From assembly GCA_934569215.1 (NCBI GenBank), contig CAKTKF010000035.1, positions 1 to 8,447 of the forward strand: a stretch of DNA of 8,447 nucleotides, written 5' to 3'. The stretch is from an uncultured Oscillospiraceae bacterium (GTDB lineage: Bacteria > Bacillota > Clostridia > Oscillospirales > Oscillospiraceae). The notes beneath the pieces are model-generated. The model was not told the origin of the DNA and ran no database searches. It was given only the letters and a program-made list of their open reading frames with translations. Positions 1 through 5,044 of the stretch are shown here, one piece after another; the first letter of the stretch is position 1, and each line of letters opens with the position of its first letter. Made by a program: the position numbers and the translations under genes.

Positions 1-288
1 TCCGACGCCATCTGCGAGGCCACCGGCGCCGACGGCATTTCCTGCGTCGGCTCCAAGTTCGTCATCTGGCGGTTCAGCGAAAAATGTCAGGCCGAGCGCA
101 ACCAGACCGGCCGCGCCAAGCACAAGGAGACTCCCAAGTCCAAGGCCGACCCCGTTGGCAAGGGCGTCCGCGCCCGCCGTCAGGCCGCCCGTCAGGCGCG
201 GGAGCAGCGCAACCAGTATTTCCGGGAACAGGCCATCGAAAAGTCCATTGAGCAGAGCCGGGAGAGGCAGCAGAGAAAGCAGAAGTGA
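1..288 (+). CDS. yhbY: YhbY/YqeI-family RNA-binding protein (CRM domain), 3' part, with long basic C-terminal tail
   Basis: The reading frame is open from the first base and ends at TGA 286-288, giving 95 visible residues; the start lies upstream. Residues 1-28 (SDAICEATGADG, then VGSKFVIWRFSEK) resemble the end of the CRM fold of YhbY/YqeI, where EATGAELVQVIG and a short FVLYR strand are typical. Family members bind pre-50S ribosomal particles and assist assembly. Known bacterial YhbY proteins are about 97 residues and stop soon after this strand. This one continues about 65 residues rich in Lys, Arg, Gln and Glu, low in hydrophobics, probably disordered then helical, and plausibly RNA-contacting. 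The next gene is nadD, as in many Firmicutes (yhbY/yqeI-nadD-yqeK), which supports the call. The GKGG motif region is outside the window, so identification rests on the domain end and the neighbourhood. Confidence 0.78.
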   Translation, partial: SDAICEATGADGISCVGSKFVIWRFSEKCQAERNQTGRAKHKETPKSKADPVGKGVRARRQAARQAREQRNQYFREQAIEKSIEQSRERQQRKQK

Positions 289-354
289 CCCAGACGGTGC
301 CATAAAAAGCAAACACGGTATTTTTCTTTCGCGTTTTGCGGGATAAACAGGTAC

Positions 355-359
355 AGGAG
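355..359 (+). promoter_or_regulatory. Ribosome binding site fixing the nadD-yqeK start
   Basis: AGGAG at 355-359 lies 8 nt before ATG 368. An in-frame GTG at 362 would be only 2 nt from it, too close for initiation, so ATG 368 is preferred. The protein then begins MERIGIYGG, matching the usual NadD N-terminus. The 79-nt gap from yhbY (289-367) is locally AT-rich but shows no convincing promoter or terminator. Confidence 0.7.
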
Positions 360-367
360 CGGTGCAA

Positions 368-1561
368 ATGGAACGAATCGGCATTTATGGCGGAACCTTC
401 AATCCCCCCCACATCGGCCATATCCAGGCGGCGAAGCAGGCGGTCACGGCGCTGAACCTCGACGCTCTGGTGATCATTCCCACGAGTATTGCGCCCCACA
501 AGGCGATCCCCGAGGATTCACCCAGCCCAAGGCAGCGCCTCGAAATGCTGCGCATTGCCGCGGCGGACTGCCCGAAGGCCGAGGTTTCGGACATCGAGCT
601 GAACCGGGGCGGCGTCAGCTACACCTTCCAGACCGTATCGGAGCTGAAGAAGCGCTATCCTGACGCGGAGCTGATTTTGCTGATGGGCAGTGATATGTTC
701 CTGTGCTTCGATCAGTGGAAGCAGCCCGACGACATTCTGAAGAATGCGGAGCTGGGCGTTTTCTACCGGGGCAGCAAGGGGGAAAAGGCCGCCGTCGCGG
801 AGAATCAGGCGAAGCTGGAACGGCGTGGGGCAAAAATCCGGCTGGTGGAAAACGACGTCGTCGATATTTCCTCCACCCAGCTGCGGCGGATGCTGGCGTT
901 TCACTGCGCGGGGCCGTTCCTGTCCCCGGGCGTGGCGGCGTACATTCGGGAACACGGGCTGTACGATGTGAACGCCCAGTGGAAAAATCTTCCCATGGCG
1001 GAGTTGGAGCAGGTGGTCGTTCGGCTGCTGAACCCCAACCGGGTGGCGCATGTTTTGGGCTGCCGGGATACGGCGGTGGCGCTGGCCAAGCGATGGGGCG
1101 CGGACGTGACCGACGCCGCCAGAGCGGGCATTCTCCACGACATTACCAAGGCGCTGGACGGGCCGCTGCAGTTGACAGTCTGTGCCGAATATGGTAAAAT
1201 ACTAGGCGAATTTTCAAGAAAATACCCCAGAACCCTCCATGCCCTCACAGGTTCCATGGTGGCGGAGCGGATTTTCGGGGAAAATGAGGCGGTGGTTTCT
1301 GCCATCCGCAGCCACACCACGGGAAAAGCGGACATGAATCTGCTGGAAACCATCATTTATGTGGCAGACTATATGGAGCCGAACCGAAGCTTTCCCGGGG
1401 TGGAACGGCTTCGGGAGCTGGCGTTTTCCGACCTGACCGCGGCGCTGAAGCTGGGGCTGGAAATGACGCTGGAGCATCTGAAGGAGCAGGGAAACGAGGT
1501 TTCGCCGGAGTCCCGGGACGCGCTGGCGTGGCTCAACCGTCAGGAAACACAAGCCATGTAG
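368..1561 (+). CDS. nadD: Fused nicotinate-nucleotide adenylyltransferase (NadD) and YqeK-type HD-domain hydrolase
   Basis: The 397-residue cytoplasmic protein contains two enzymes in one frame. Residues 1 to about 200 are NadD, which joins ATP and nicotinate mononucleotide to make deamido-NAD. It has the nucleotidyltransferase motif GGTFNPPHIGH at 8-18 and ISSTQLRR at 167-174. Residues from about 208 to 397 match YqeK. HD-superfamily metal ligands can be assigned at H228, H257-D258, H291, H316 and D334, followed by the family's YVADYMEPNR segment. YqeK proteins are reported to split diadenosine tetraphosphate symmetrically. In Bacillus these are two adjacent genes of about 190 codons each; here no stop or restart separates them, and the join VNAQWKNLPM near 201-210 looks like a short linker. 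The gene ends 13 nt before rsfS. Codons near residues 269-285 are more AT-rich than the rest, including ATA and CTA, where an internal promoter is seen. Each domain identity is very secure. Confidence 0.95.
   Translation: MERIGIYGGTFNPPHIGHIQAAKQAVTALNLDALVIIPTSIAPHKAIPEDSPSPRQRLEMLRIAAADCPKAEVSDIELNRGGVSYTFQTVSELKKRYPDAELILLMGSDMFLCFDQWKQPDDILKNAELGVFYRGSKGEKAAVAENQAKLERRGAKIRLVENDVVDISSTQLRRMLAFHCAGPFLSPGVAAYIREHGLYDVNAQWKNLPMAELEQVVVRLLNPNRVAHVLGCRDTAVALAKRWGADVTDAARAGILHDITKALDGPLQLTVCAEYGKILGEFSRKYPRTLHALTGSMVAERIFGENEAVVSAIRSHTTGKADMNLLETIIYVADYMEPNRSFPGVERLRELAFSDLTAALKLGLEMTLEHLKEQGNEVSPESRDALAWLNRQETQAM
1172..1200 (+). promoter_or_regulatory. Candidate internal sigma-A promoter within the YqeK part, directed at rsfS-leuS
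   Basis: TTGACA (1172-1177, 6/6 consensus) is followed after 17 nt by TAAAAT (1195-1200, 5/6), with a TG at 1192-1193 that makes an extended -10. Transcription would start near 1207, about 370 nt before rsfS. The site lies in an AT-rich patch of an otherwise GC-rich gene and uses codons uncommon here (ATA, CTA). The match is seen directly; activity is inferred. Confidence 0.6.
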
Positions 1562-1574
1562 AAAGGAAGAAGTT

Positions 1575-1940
1575 ATGTTAACCCCAAAAGAAATTGCTTA
1601 CGAGGTTACCAAGGCGCTGGACGCCAAAAAAGGACAGAACATCAAGCTGCTGAAAATTGACCGGGTCAGCTCTCTGGCGGATTACTTTCTGATCTGCACC
1701 GGCACCTCCAGCACCCACGTCAAGACGCTCTGCGACTATGCCGAGTACACGCTGGAGCAGCTGGGGGAGCAGATGCTCAGCCGGGAAGGCCACCGGGGCA
1801 ATTCCTGGGAGCTGCTGGATTACGGCAGCATTGTCATCCACGTTTTTACCGAGGAAGCCCGGAGGTTCTACGATTTGGAACGCCTGTGGGCGGACGCGGA
1901 GACCGTGGATATCCGGGATATCGTTATCGAAGAGAATTAG
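1575..1940 (+). CDS. rsfS: Ribosomal silencing factor RsfS (YqeL/Iojap family)
   Basis: The 121-residue protein is close to the usual family length of about 105-120. RsfS binds uL14 on the 50S subunit and blocks joining with 30S, lowering translation when nutrients are scarce. Family hallmarks are visible: RVSSLADYFLICTGTSSTHV at about 30-49, the REGHRGNSWELLDYG stretch at about 70-84, and VIHVFTEEARRFYDLERLW at about 87-105. AAAGGAAG at 1562-1569 supports ATG 1575. The gene follows nadD-yqeK by 13 nt and precedes leuS by 49 nt, the conserved Firmicutes order. It is probably transcribed from the upstream operon promoter and possibly also from the candidate site inside the YqeK region. Nothing in it looks broken. 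Confidence 0.96.
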   Translation: MLTPKEIAYEVTKALDAKKGQNIKLLKIDRVSSLADYFLICTGTSSTHVKTLCDYAEYTLEQLGEQMLSREGHRGNSWELLDYGSIVIHVFTEEARRFYDLERLWADAETVDIRDIVIEEN

Positions 1941-1947
1941 TATATAT

Positions 1948-1970
1948 CCGGCTGACCGAAGCGCAGCCGG
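1948..1970 (+). other. Perfect intercistronic hairpin before the leuS ribosome binding site
   Basis: CCGGCTG (1948-1954) pairs perfectly with CAGCCGG (1964-1970) around a 9-nt loop. It ends 4 nt before the GAGAGG Shine-Dalgarno region (1974-1979) of leuS. Only three T follow, so it is unlikely to be an intrinsic terminator. It could protect the leuS message end, mark a processing site or tune initiation; the role is inference. The 49-nt gap is far too short for a T-box leader. Confidence 0.55.
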
Positions 1971-1989
1971 TTTGAGAGGTGTGTTCGGC

Positions 1990-4413
1990 ATGAATTACGA
2001 TTACGCAAAAATTGAGGCCAAGTGGCACAGGTACTGGCAGGAGCATAATACCTTCTACACCGACGTGTGGGATTTCTCCAAGCCCAAATACTATGTGCTG
2101 GATATGTTCCCGTACCCCTCCGGCGTCGGCCTGCACGCGGGTCATCCCGAGGGCTACACGGCGACGGATATCGTCTCCCGCATGAAGCGGATGCAGGGCT
2201 ACAATGTGCTGCACCCTATGGGCTATGACTCCTTCGGCCTGCCGGCGGAGCAGTACGCCGTGAATACCGGCCATCATCCCAACGGATTTACCCAGAAGAA
2301 CATCGAGACCTTCTCCGCCCAGCTGAAGGAGCTTGGCTTCGATTACGACTGGTCGAAGATGATCGCCACGTCCGACCCGTCCTTCTATAAGTGGACGCAG
2401 TGGATCTTCAAGAAGCTTTACGAGGCGGGCTACGCCAAGCGCATTGAGATGCCCGTGAACTGGTGCGAGGAGCTGGGCACCGTGCTCAGCAACGACGAGG
2501 TCATCGACGGCAAGTCCGAGCGGGGCGGCTATCCCGTGGTCAAGAAGAACATGATGCAGTGGGTCATCGACCAGCCCGCCTTTGCGGAGAAGCTGCTGGA
2601 AGGTCTCAACGAGATCGACTGGCCGGAATCCACCAAGGAGATCCAGCGCAACTGGATCGGCAAATCCACCGGCGTGGAGGTGGACTTCAAGTTGGTGGGC
2701 GGCGGCGAATTCTCCATCTACACCACCTGCATCGAGACCATCTACGGCATTACCTTCATGGTGCTCGCCCCCGACGGCAAGATCGTGCAGAGCCTGATGG
2801 ACCGGGTGCAGAACAAGGAGGCGGTTCAATCGTACATCGACGAGTCCGTGAAAAAGAGCGACATGGATCGTACCGAGCTGAACAAGACCAAGTCCGGCTG
2901 CCGCTTGGAAGGCGTCTACGCCATCAATCCCGTCAACGGCAAGCAGGTGCCCGTGTTTATCGGCGACTTCGTTCTGGCGAGCTACGGCACCGGCGCGGTT
3001 ATGGCCGTTCCCAGCCACGACCAGCGCGACTTTGAGTACGCCCAGGTGCATAACATCCCCATGATCCAGGTCATCGACGGCGCGGACGTGTCCGAGCATG
3101 CCTTTGAGAAGCAGGACTATCTGGGCAAGGGCTGCAAGCTCATCAACTCCGAGGAGTTCACCGGCCTGACGGTGGAGGAGGCCAAGGAGGCCATCACCTG
3201 CAAGCTGGAAAAGGCCGGCGTGGCCAGAAGAAAGGTCAACTACCATTTCCGGGAGTGGATCTTCGCACGCCAGAGATACTGGGGTGAGCCGGTTCCCTGC
3301 GTGTACACCGACGATGGAAAAATCTATTTCGTGCCGGACGAAGAGCTGCCGGTAATCCTCCCGAAGCTGGAGGATTACAAGGGACGCAACGGTCAGGCAC
3401 CGCTGGAAAACGCCACCGAGTGGAAGAAGTATGACCGTAACGGCATTCACGGCGTCCGGGAGACCTCTACCATGCCCGGCAGCGCCGGGTCCTCCTGGTA
3501 TTATTTCCGTTATATTGACCCCAAGAACGACAAGGTGTTCTGCGACCCCGAGCTTGCGAAGCACTGGATGCCCGTTGACCTGTACGTTGGTGGCCCGGAG
3601 CACGCCGTGGGTCACCTGATGTATTCGAGAATCTGGAACCGCTTCCTGTACGATCAGGGCTTATCTCCCGTGAAGGAGCCGTTCAAGAAGCTGGTGCATC
3701 AGGGCATGATCCTGGGCGAAAACGGCATCAAGATGGGCAAGCGTTTCCCAGAGTTCGTGGTGAATCCCAGCGACGTGGTGCGGGAATACGGTGCGGATAC
3801 CCTGCGACTGTACGAGATGTTCATGGGACCGCTGGAGGTATCCAAGCCCTGGAGCACCACCGGCGTGGTAGGCGCAAAGAAGTTCATCAACCGCGTCTGG
3901 AACTTCTTCACCGAGGAGAAGAACATCACCGATACCGACGACGGCAAGCTCACAAAAATCTATCACCAGACGGTGAAGAAGGTCACCTCCGACTTTGAGG
4001 CGCTGGGCTTCAACACGGCCATTGCCCAGATGATGGTGTTCGTCAACGAGGTCTATAAGAACGGCAGCTGCCCCAAGGCTTATGCCGAGGGCTTCATCAA
4101 GATGCTTTCCTGCATCACGCCTCACGTGGGCGAGGAAATCTGGCAGCTGCTGGGGCATGACGATACCATTGCCTACGAAGGCTGGCCGACCTATTCCGAG
4201 GAAAAGTGCAAGGACGCCGAGGTGAACATCGCGGTACAGGTCAACGGCAAGATGCGCGGCACAGTGCTGATGGATGCCGACCTTTCCAACGAGGAAGTGG
4301 TGGCAAACGCCGTGGCGGACGAAAAAATTGCCAAGTTCCTGCAAAAGCAGGGCGGCCAGATCGTGAAGACCATTGTGGTCAAGAATAAGCTGGTCAATCT
4401 GATCGTCAAGTGA
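1990..4413 (+). CDS. leuS: Leucyl-tRNA synthetase with variant KMSKS and editing-site motifs
   Basis: The 807-residue class Ia synthetase charges tRNA-Leu with leucine. ATG 1990 is chosen because GAGAGG (1974-1979) lies about 10 nt upstream and the protein then starts MNYDYAKIEAKWHRYW, the standard LeuRS opening. An in-frame GTG at 1981 directly abuts the Shine-Dalgarno, and the frame upstream of it overlaps rsfS. Landmarks: HAGH signature at 49-52; CP1 editing domain from about 220 to 410, with a T-rich peptide TTCIET at 245-250 and GTGAVMAVPSHDQRD ending at the conserved Asp 347; RQRYWGEP at 427-434; and the KMSKS loop written KMGKR at 581-585, retaining the second lysine K584. The C-terminal domain holds VQVNGKMRG and ends KLVNLIVK, as expected. 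The classical motifs would be TTRPDT and KMSKS, so this belongs to a divergent LeuRS subtype. The gene is complete, and no T-box precedes it. Confidence 0.97.
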   Translation: MNYDYAKIEAKWHRYWQEHNTFYTDVWDFSKPKYYVLDMFPYPSGVGLHAGHPEGYTATDIVSRMKRMQGYNVLHPMGYDSFGLPAEQYAVNTGHHPNGFTQKNIETFSAQLKELGFDYDWSKMIATSDPSFYKWTQWIFKKLYEAGYAKRIEMPVNWCEELGTVLSNDEVIDGKSERGGYPVVKKNMMQWVIDQPAFAEKLLEGLNEIDWPESTKEIQRNWIGKSTGVEVDFKLVGGGEFSIYTTCIETIYGITFMVLAPDGKIVQSLMDRVQNKEAVQSYIDESVKKSDMDRTELNKTKSGCRLEGVYAINPVNGKQVPVFIGDFVLASYGTGAVMAVPSHDQRDFEYAQVHNIPMIQVIDGADVSEHAFEKQDYLGKGCKLINSEEFTGLTVEEAKEAITCKLEKAGVARRKVNYHFREWIFARQRYWGEPVPCVYTDDGKIYFVPDEELPVILPKLEDYKGRNGQAPLENATEWKKYDRNGIHGVRETSTMPGSAGSSWYYFRYIDPKNDKVFCDPELAKHWMPVDLYVGGPEHAVGHLMYSRIWNRFLYDQGLSPVKEPFKKLVHQGMILGENGIKMGKRFPEFVVNPSDVVREYGADTLRLYEMFMGPLEVSKPWSTTGVVGAKKFINRVWNFFTEEKNITDTDDGKLTKIYHQTVKKVTSDFEALGFNTAIAQMMVFVNEVYKNGSCPKAYAEGFIKMLSCITPHVGEEIWQLLGHDDTIAYEGWPTYSEEKCKDAEVNIAVQVNGKMRGTVLMDADLSNEEVVANAVADEKIAKFLQKQGGQIVKTIVVKNKLVNLIVK

Positions 4414-4418
4414 TCTGA

Positions 4419-4499
4419 TTTCCCGAATGGTTTCGGAATTCCTTTGGAGTTCGGTATAATTTGTGAATTTTTAGAATTATTCCTTGACAATTCGGGAAA
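4419..4499. repeat. 10-bp inverted repeat straddling the rpsU promoter region
   Basis: TTTCCCGAAT (4419-4428) is the exact reverse complement of ATTCGGGAAA (4490-4499), with 61 nt between arms. The left arm starts 6 nt after the leuS stop; the right arm fills the first ten positions of the 17-nt spacer of the rpsU promoter. It could be an operator pair, a hairpin in leuS readthrough RNA, or chance. No known operator is recognised. Confidence 0.45.
4423..4452 (+). other. Weak tandem stem-loops after leuS, possible inefficient terminator or message end
   Basis: CCGAA (4423-4427) can pair with TTCGG (4432-4436). Next to it, GAATTCC (4436-4442) can pair with GGAGTTC (4446-4452) around TTT, with one G-U pair. 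No proper T-run follows (GGTATAATTTG), so termination would be poor and some leuS transcripts may read into rpsU. I see no stronger terminator for leuS. Confidence 0.3.
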
Positions 4500-4512
4500 G
4501 AACAATTATAAT
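4484..4512 (+). promoter_or_regulatory. Consensus sigma-A promoter for rpsU
   Basis: TTGACA (4484-4489) and TATAAT (4507-4512) are both perfect matches with the ideal 17-nt spacer. An AT-rich stretch at 4461-4481 could act as an UP element. The predicted start is near 4519, giving a leader of about 62 nt. Such strength suits an abundant ribosomal protein. Confidence 0.92.
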
Positions 4513-4537
4513 GTATCAAGCCGGTATGGCCCTGAAA

Positions 4538-4560
4538 GCATCCTGGATCGAGCCGGATGC
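4538..4560 (+). other. Leader hairpin in the rpsU 5' untranslated region
   Basis: GCATCC (4538-4543) pairs with GGATGC (4555-4560). With T4544 bulged, GG (4545-4546) also pairs with CC (4553-4554), leaving a 6-nt loop. An alternative pairing, ATGGC (4526-4530) with GCCAT (4559-4563), excludes part of this stem. The structure ends just before the GGAGGG-rich ribosome binding region, so an effect on translation is possible but unproven. Confidence 0.35.
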
Positions 4561-4580
4561 CATCGGAGGGAGGGAAAACA

Positions 4581-4763
4581 ATGTCTGAAATTCGCGTCAA
4601 GGAGAACGAGTCTCTGGAGAGTGCTCTGCGTCGTTTTAAGCGCAGCTGTGCCAAGGAAGGCGTGATCGCTGAGGTCAAGAAGCGTGAGCATTACGTCAGC
4701 CCCAGCCTGAAGCGGAAGCAGAAGTCCGAAGCTGCCCGTAAGAACAAGAGAAAGTTCTATTGA
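4581..4763 (+). CDS. rpsU: 30S ribosomal protein S21 (bS21)
   Basis: The 60-residue, strongly basic protein starts [20 protein letters not shown] and ends RKNKRKFY, which fits bS21 along its whole length; clostridial S21 is usually about 58 residues. It sits on the 30S platform near the 3' end of 16S rRNA and helps initiation on structured or leadered messages. ATG 4581 is preferred over upstream in-frame starts because a very strong GGAGGG (4569-4574) lies about 7 nt before it and the S21 homology begins there. The gene has its own consensus promoter and terminator, so it is probably a single-gene unit. In many Firmicutes yqeY follows rpsU; here it does not, and the next gene is convergent argS. 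Confidence 0.98.
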   Translation: MSEIRVKENESLESALRRFKRSCAKEGVIAEVKKREHYVSPSLKRKQKSEAARKNKRKFY

Positions 4764-4781
4764 TCCCTCATGAAAACAGTT

Positions 4782-4812
4782 AAAACCGCTCTGGGTAACC
4801 AGAGCGGTTTTT
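4782..4812 (+). terminator. Intrinsic terminator of rpsU
   Basis: CCGCTCTGG (4786-4794) pairs with CCAGAGCGG (4799-4807) around a GTAA tetraloop of the stable GNRA type. A run AAAA precedes the stem and TTTTT (4808-4812) follows it. It lies 18 nt after the rpsU stop codon. The flanking A-run could make it act on both strands. Confidence 0.95.
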
Positions 4813-4815
4813 AGC

Positions 4816-4848
4816 TTCTCAAGAAAGGCCGTTGGCCTTTCTTGAGAA
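4816..4848. repeat. Perfect 15-bp palindromic hairpin with 3-nt loop
   Basis: The arm at 4816-4830 (TTCTCAAGAAAGGCC) pairs without mismatch with 4834-4848 around GTT. It starts 3 nt after the rpsU terminator. No T-run follows on either strand, so it does not look like a terminator. It resembles an extragenic palindromic repeat unit; whether copies exist elsewhere in the genome cannot be seen here. Confidence 0.8.
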
Positions 4849-4853
4849 AGAGG

Positions 4854-4920
4854 TTGCAGTCTGCTGCGCGCACGCCTTGGCCGCCATAGGCGGCCAAGGC
4901 GTACACTTCGCAAACTGTAA
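4854..4920. repeat. Nested stem-loop: perfect 14-bp GC-rich hairpin inside an outer stem
   Basis: The inner arms 4872-4885 and 4889-4902 (ACGCCTTGGCCGCC and its complement) pair perfectly around ATA. Outside them TGCG (4865-4868) can pair with CGCA (4909-4912), and TTGCAGT (4854-4860) with ACTGTAA (4914-4920) using one G-U pair as RNA. The whole element could fold into one elongated structure of about 67 nt, without terminator features. Confidence 0.7.
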
Positions 4921-4922
4921 GG

Positions 4923-4957
4923 TATTTTCTGCCAGGTACACGCCCCGGCAGAAAATG
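4923..4957. repeat. Perfect 10-bp inverted repeat (hairpin with 13-nt loop)
   Basis: ATTTTCTGCC (4924-4933) pairs with GGCAGAAAAT (4947-4956), extendable by a T-G pair at 4923/4957. The loop is C-rich on its 3' side and may add a short GG/CC pairing. No uninterrupted T-run follows. It is the third consecutive structured unit in this gap. Confidence 0.65.
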
Positions 4958-4972
4958 ATTAAAACTTTATTT

Positions 4973-4988
4973 GCCGCCTGCGGGCGGC
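4973..4988. repeat. Short GC-only hairpin
   Basis: GCCGCC (4973-4978) pairs with GGCGGC (4983-4988) around TGCG. A smaller CCTC/GAGG stem follows at 4992-5002. On the minus strand the next bases are AAATAAAG, so it is at best a weak backup terminator for argS. Confidence 0.5.
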
Positions 4989-5006
4989 TTTCCTCTGCGA
5001 GGCTTT

Positions 5007-5044
5007 AAATTTCCCTCACAGCCGACGGCTGTGAGGAAAAATTT
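5007..5044 (-). terminator. Candidate terminator of argS, possibly bidirectional
   Basis: CCTCACAGCC (5014-5023) and GGCTGTGAGG (5027-5036) form a perfect 10-bp stem with a 3-nt loop, directly after the argS stop codon. In minus-strand RNA a U-G pair and three A-U pairs extend it, but only UUU then AAA follows, so termination there may be modest. On the plus strand AAAAATTTTT follows, so it may also stop readthrough from rpsU. Confidence 0.55.

Noticed and set aside
289..367. AT-rich yhbY-nadD gap considered as promoter or terminator
   Set aside because: The best promoter guess (TATTTT with GATAAA) is weak, and no stem with a following T-run could be built; it is probably just an intercistronic spacer.
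1924..3615. Long open frame antisense to leuS (563 codons, minus)
   Set aside because: It lies opposite a complete, motif-rich LeuRS. The translation is rich in His, Val, Gly and Leu with no recognisable domain, as expected from the complement of GC-rich codons.
4455..4460. Second TATAAT upstream of rpsU
   Set aside because: At 17 nt spacing the -35 position reads TTCGGA, only 3 of 6 consensus. The 4484/4507 promoter is far better, though a minor start here cannot be excluded.
4813..5044. Transposon or MITE in the palindrome-rich gap
   Set aside because: No paired terminal inverted repeats bounding one unit and no target-site duplication were found; the palindromes are separate hairpins.
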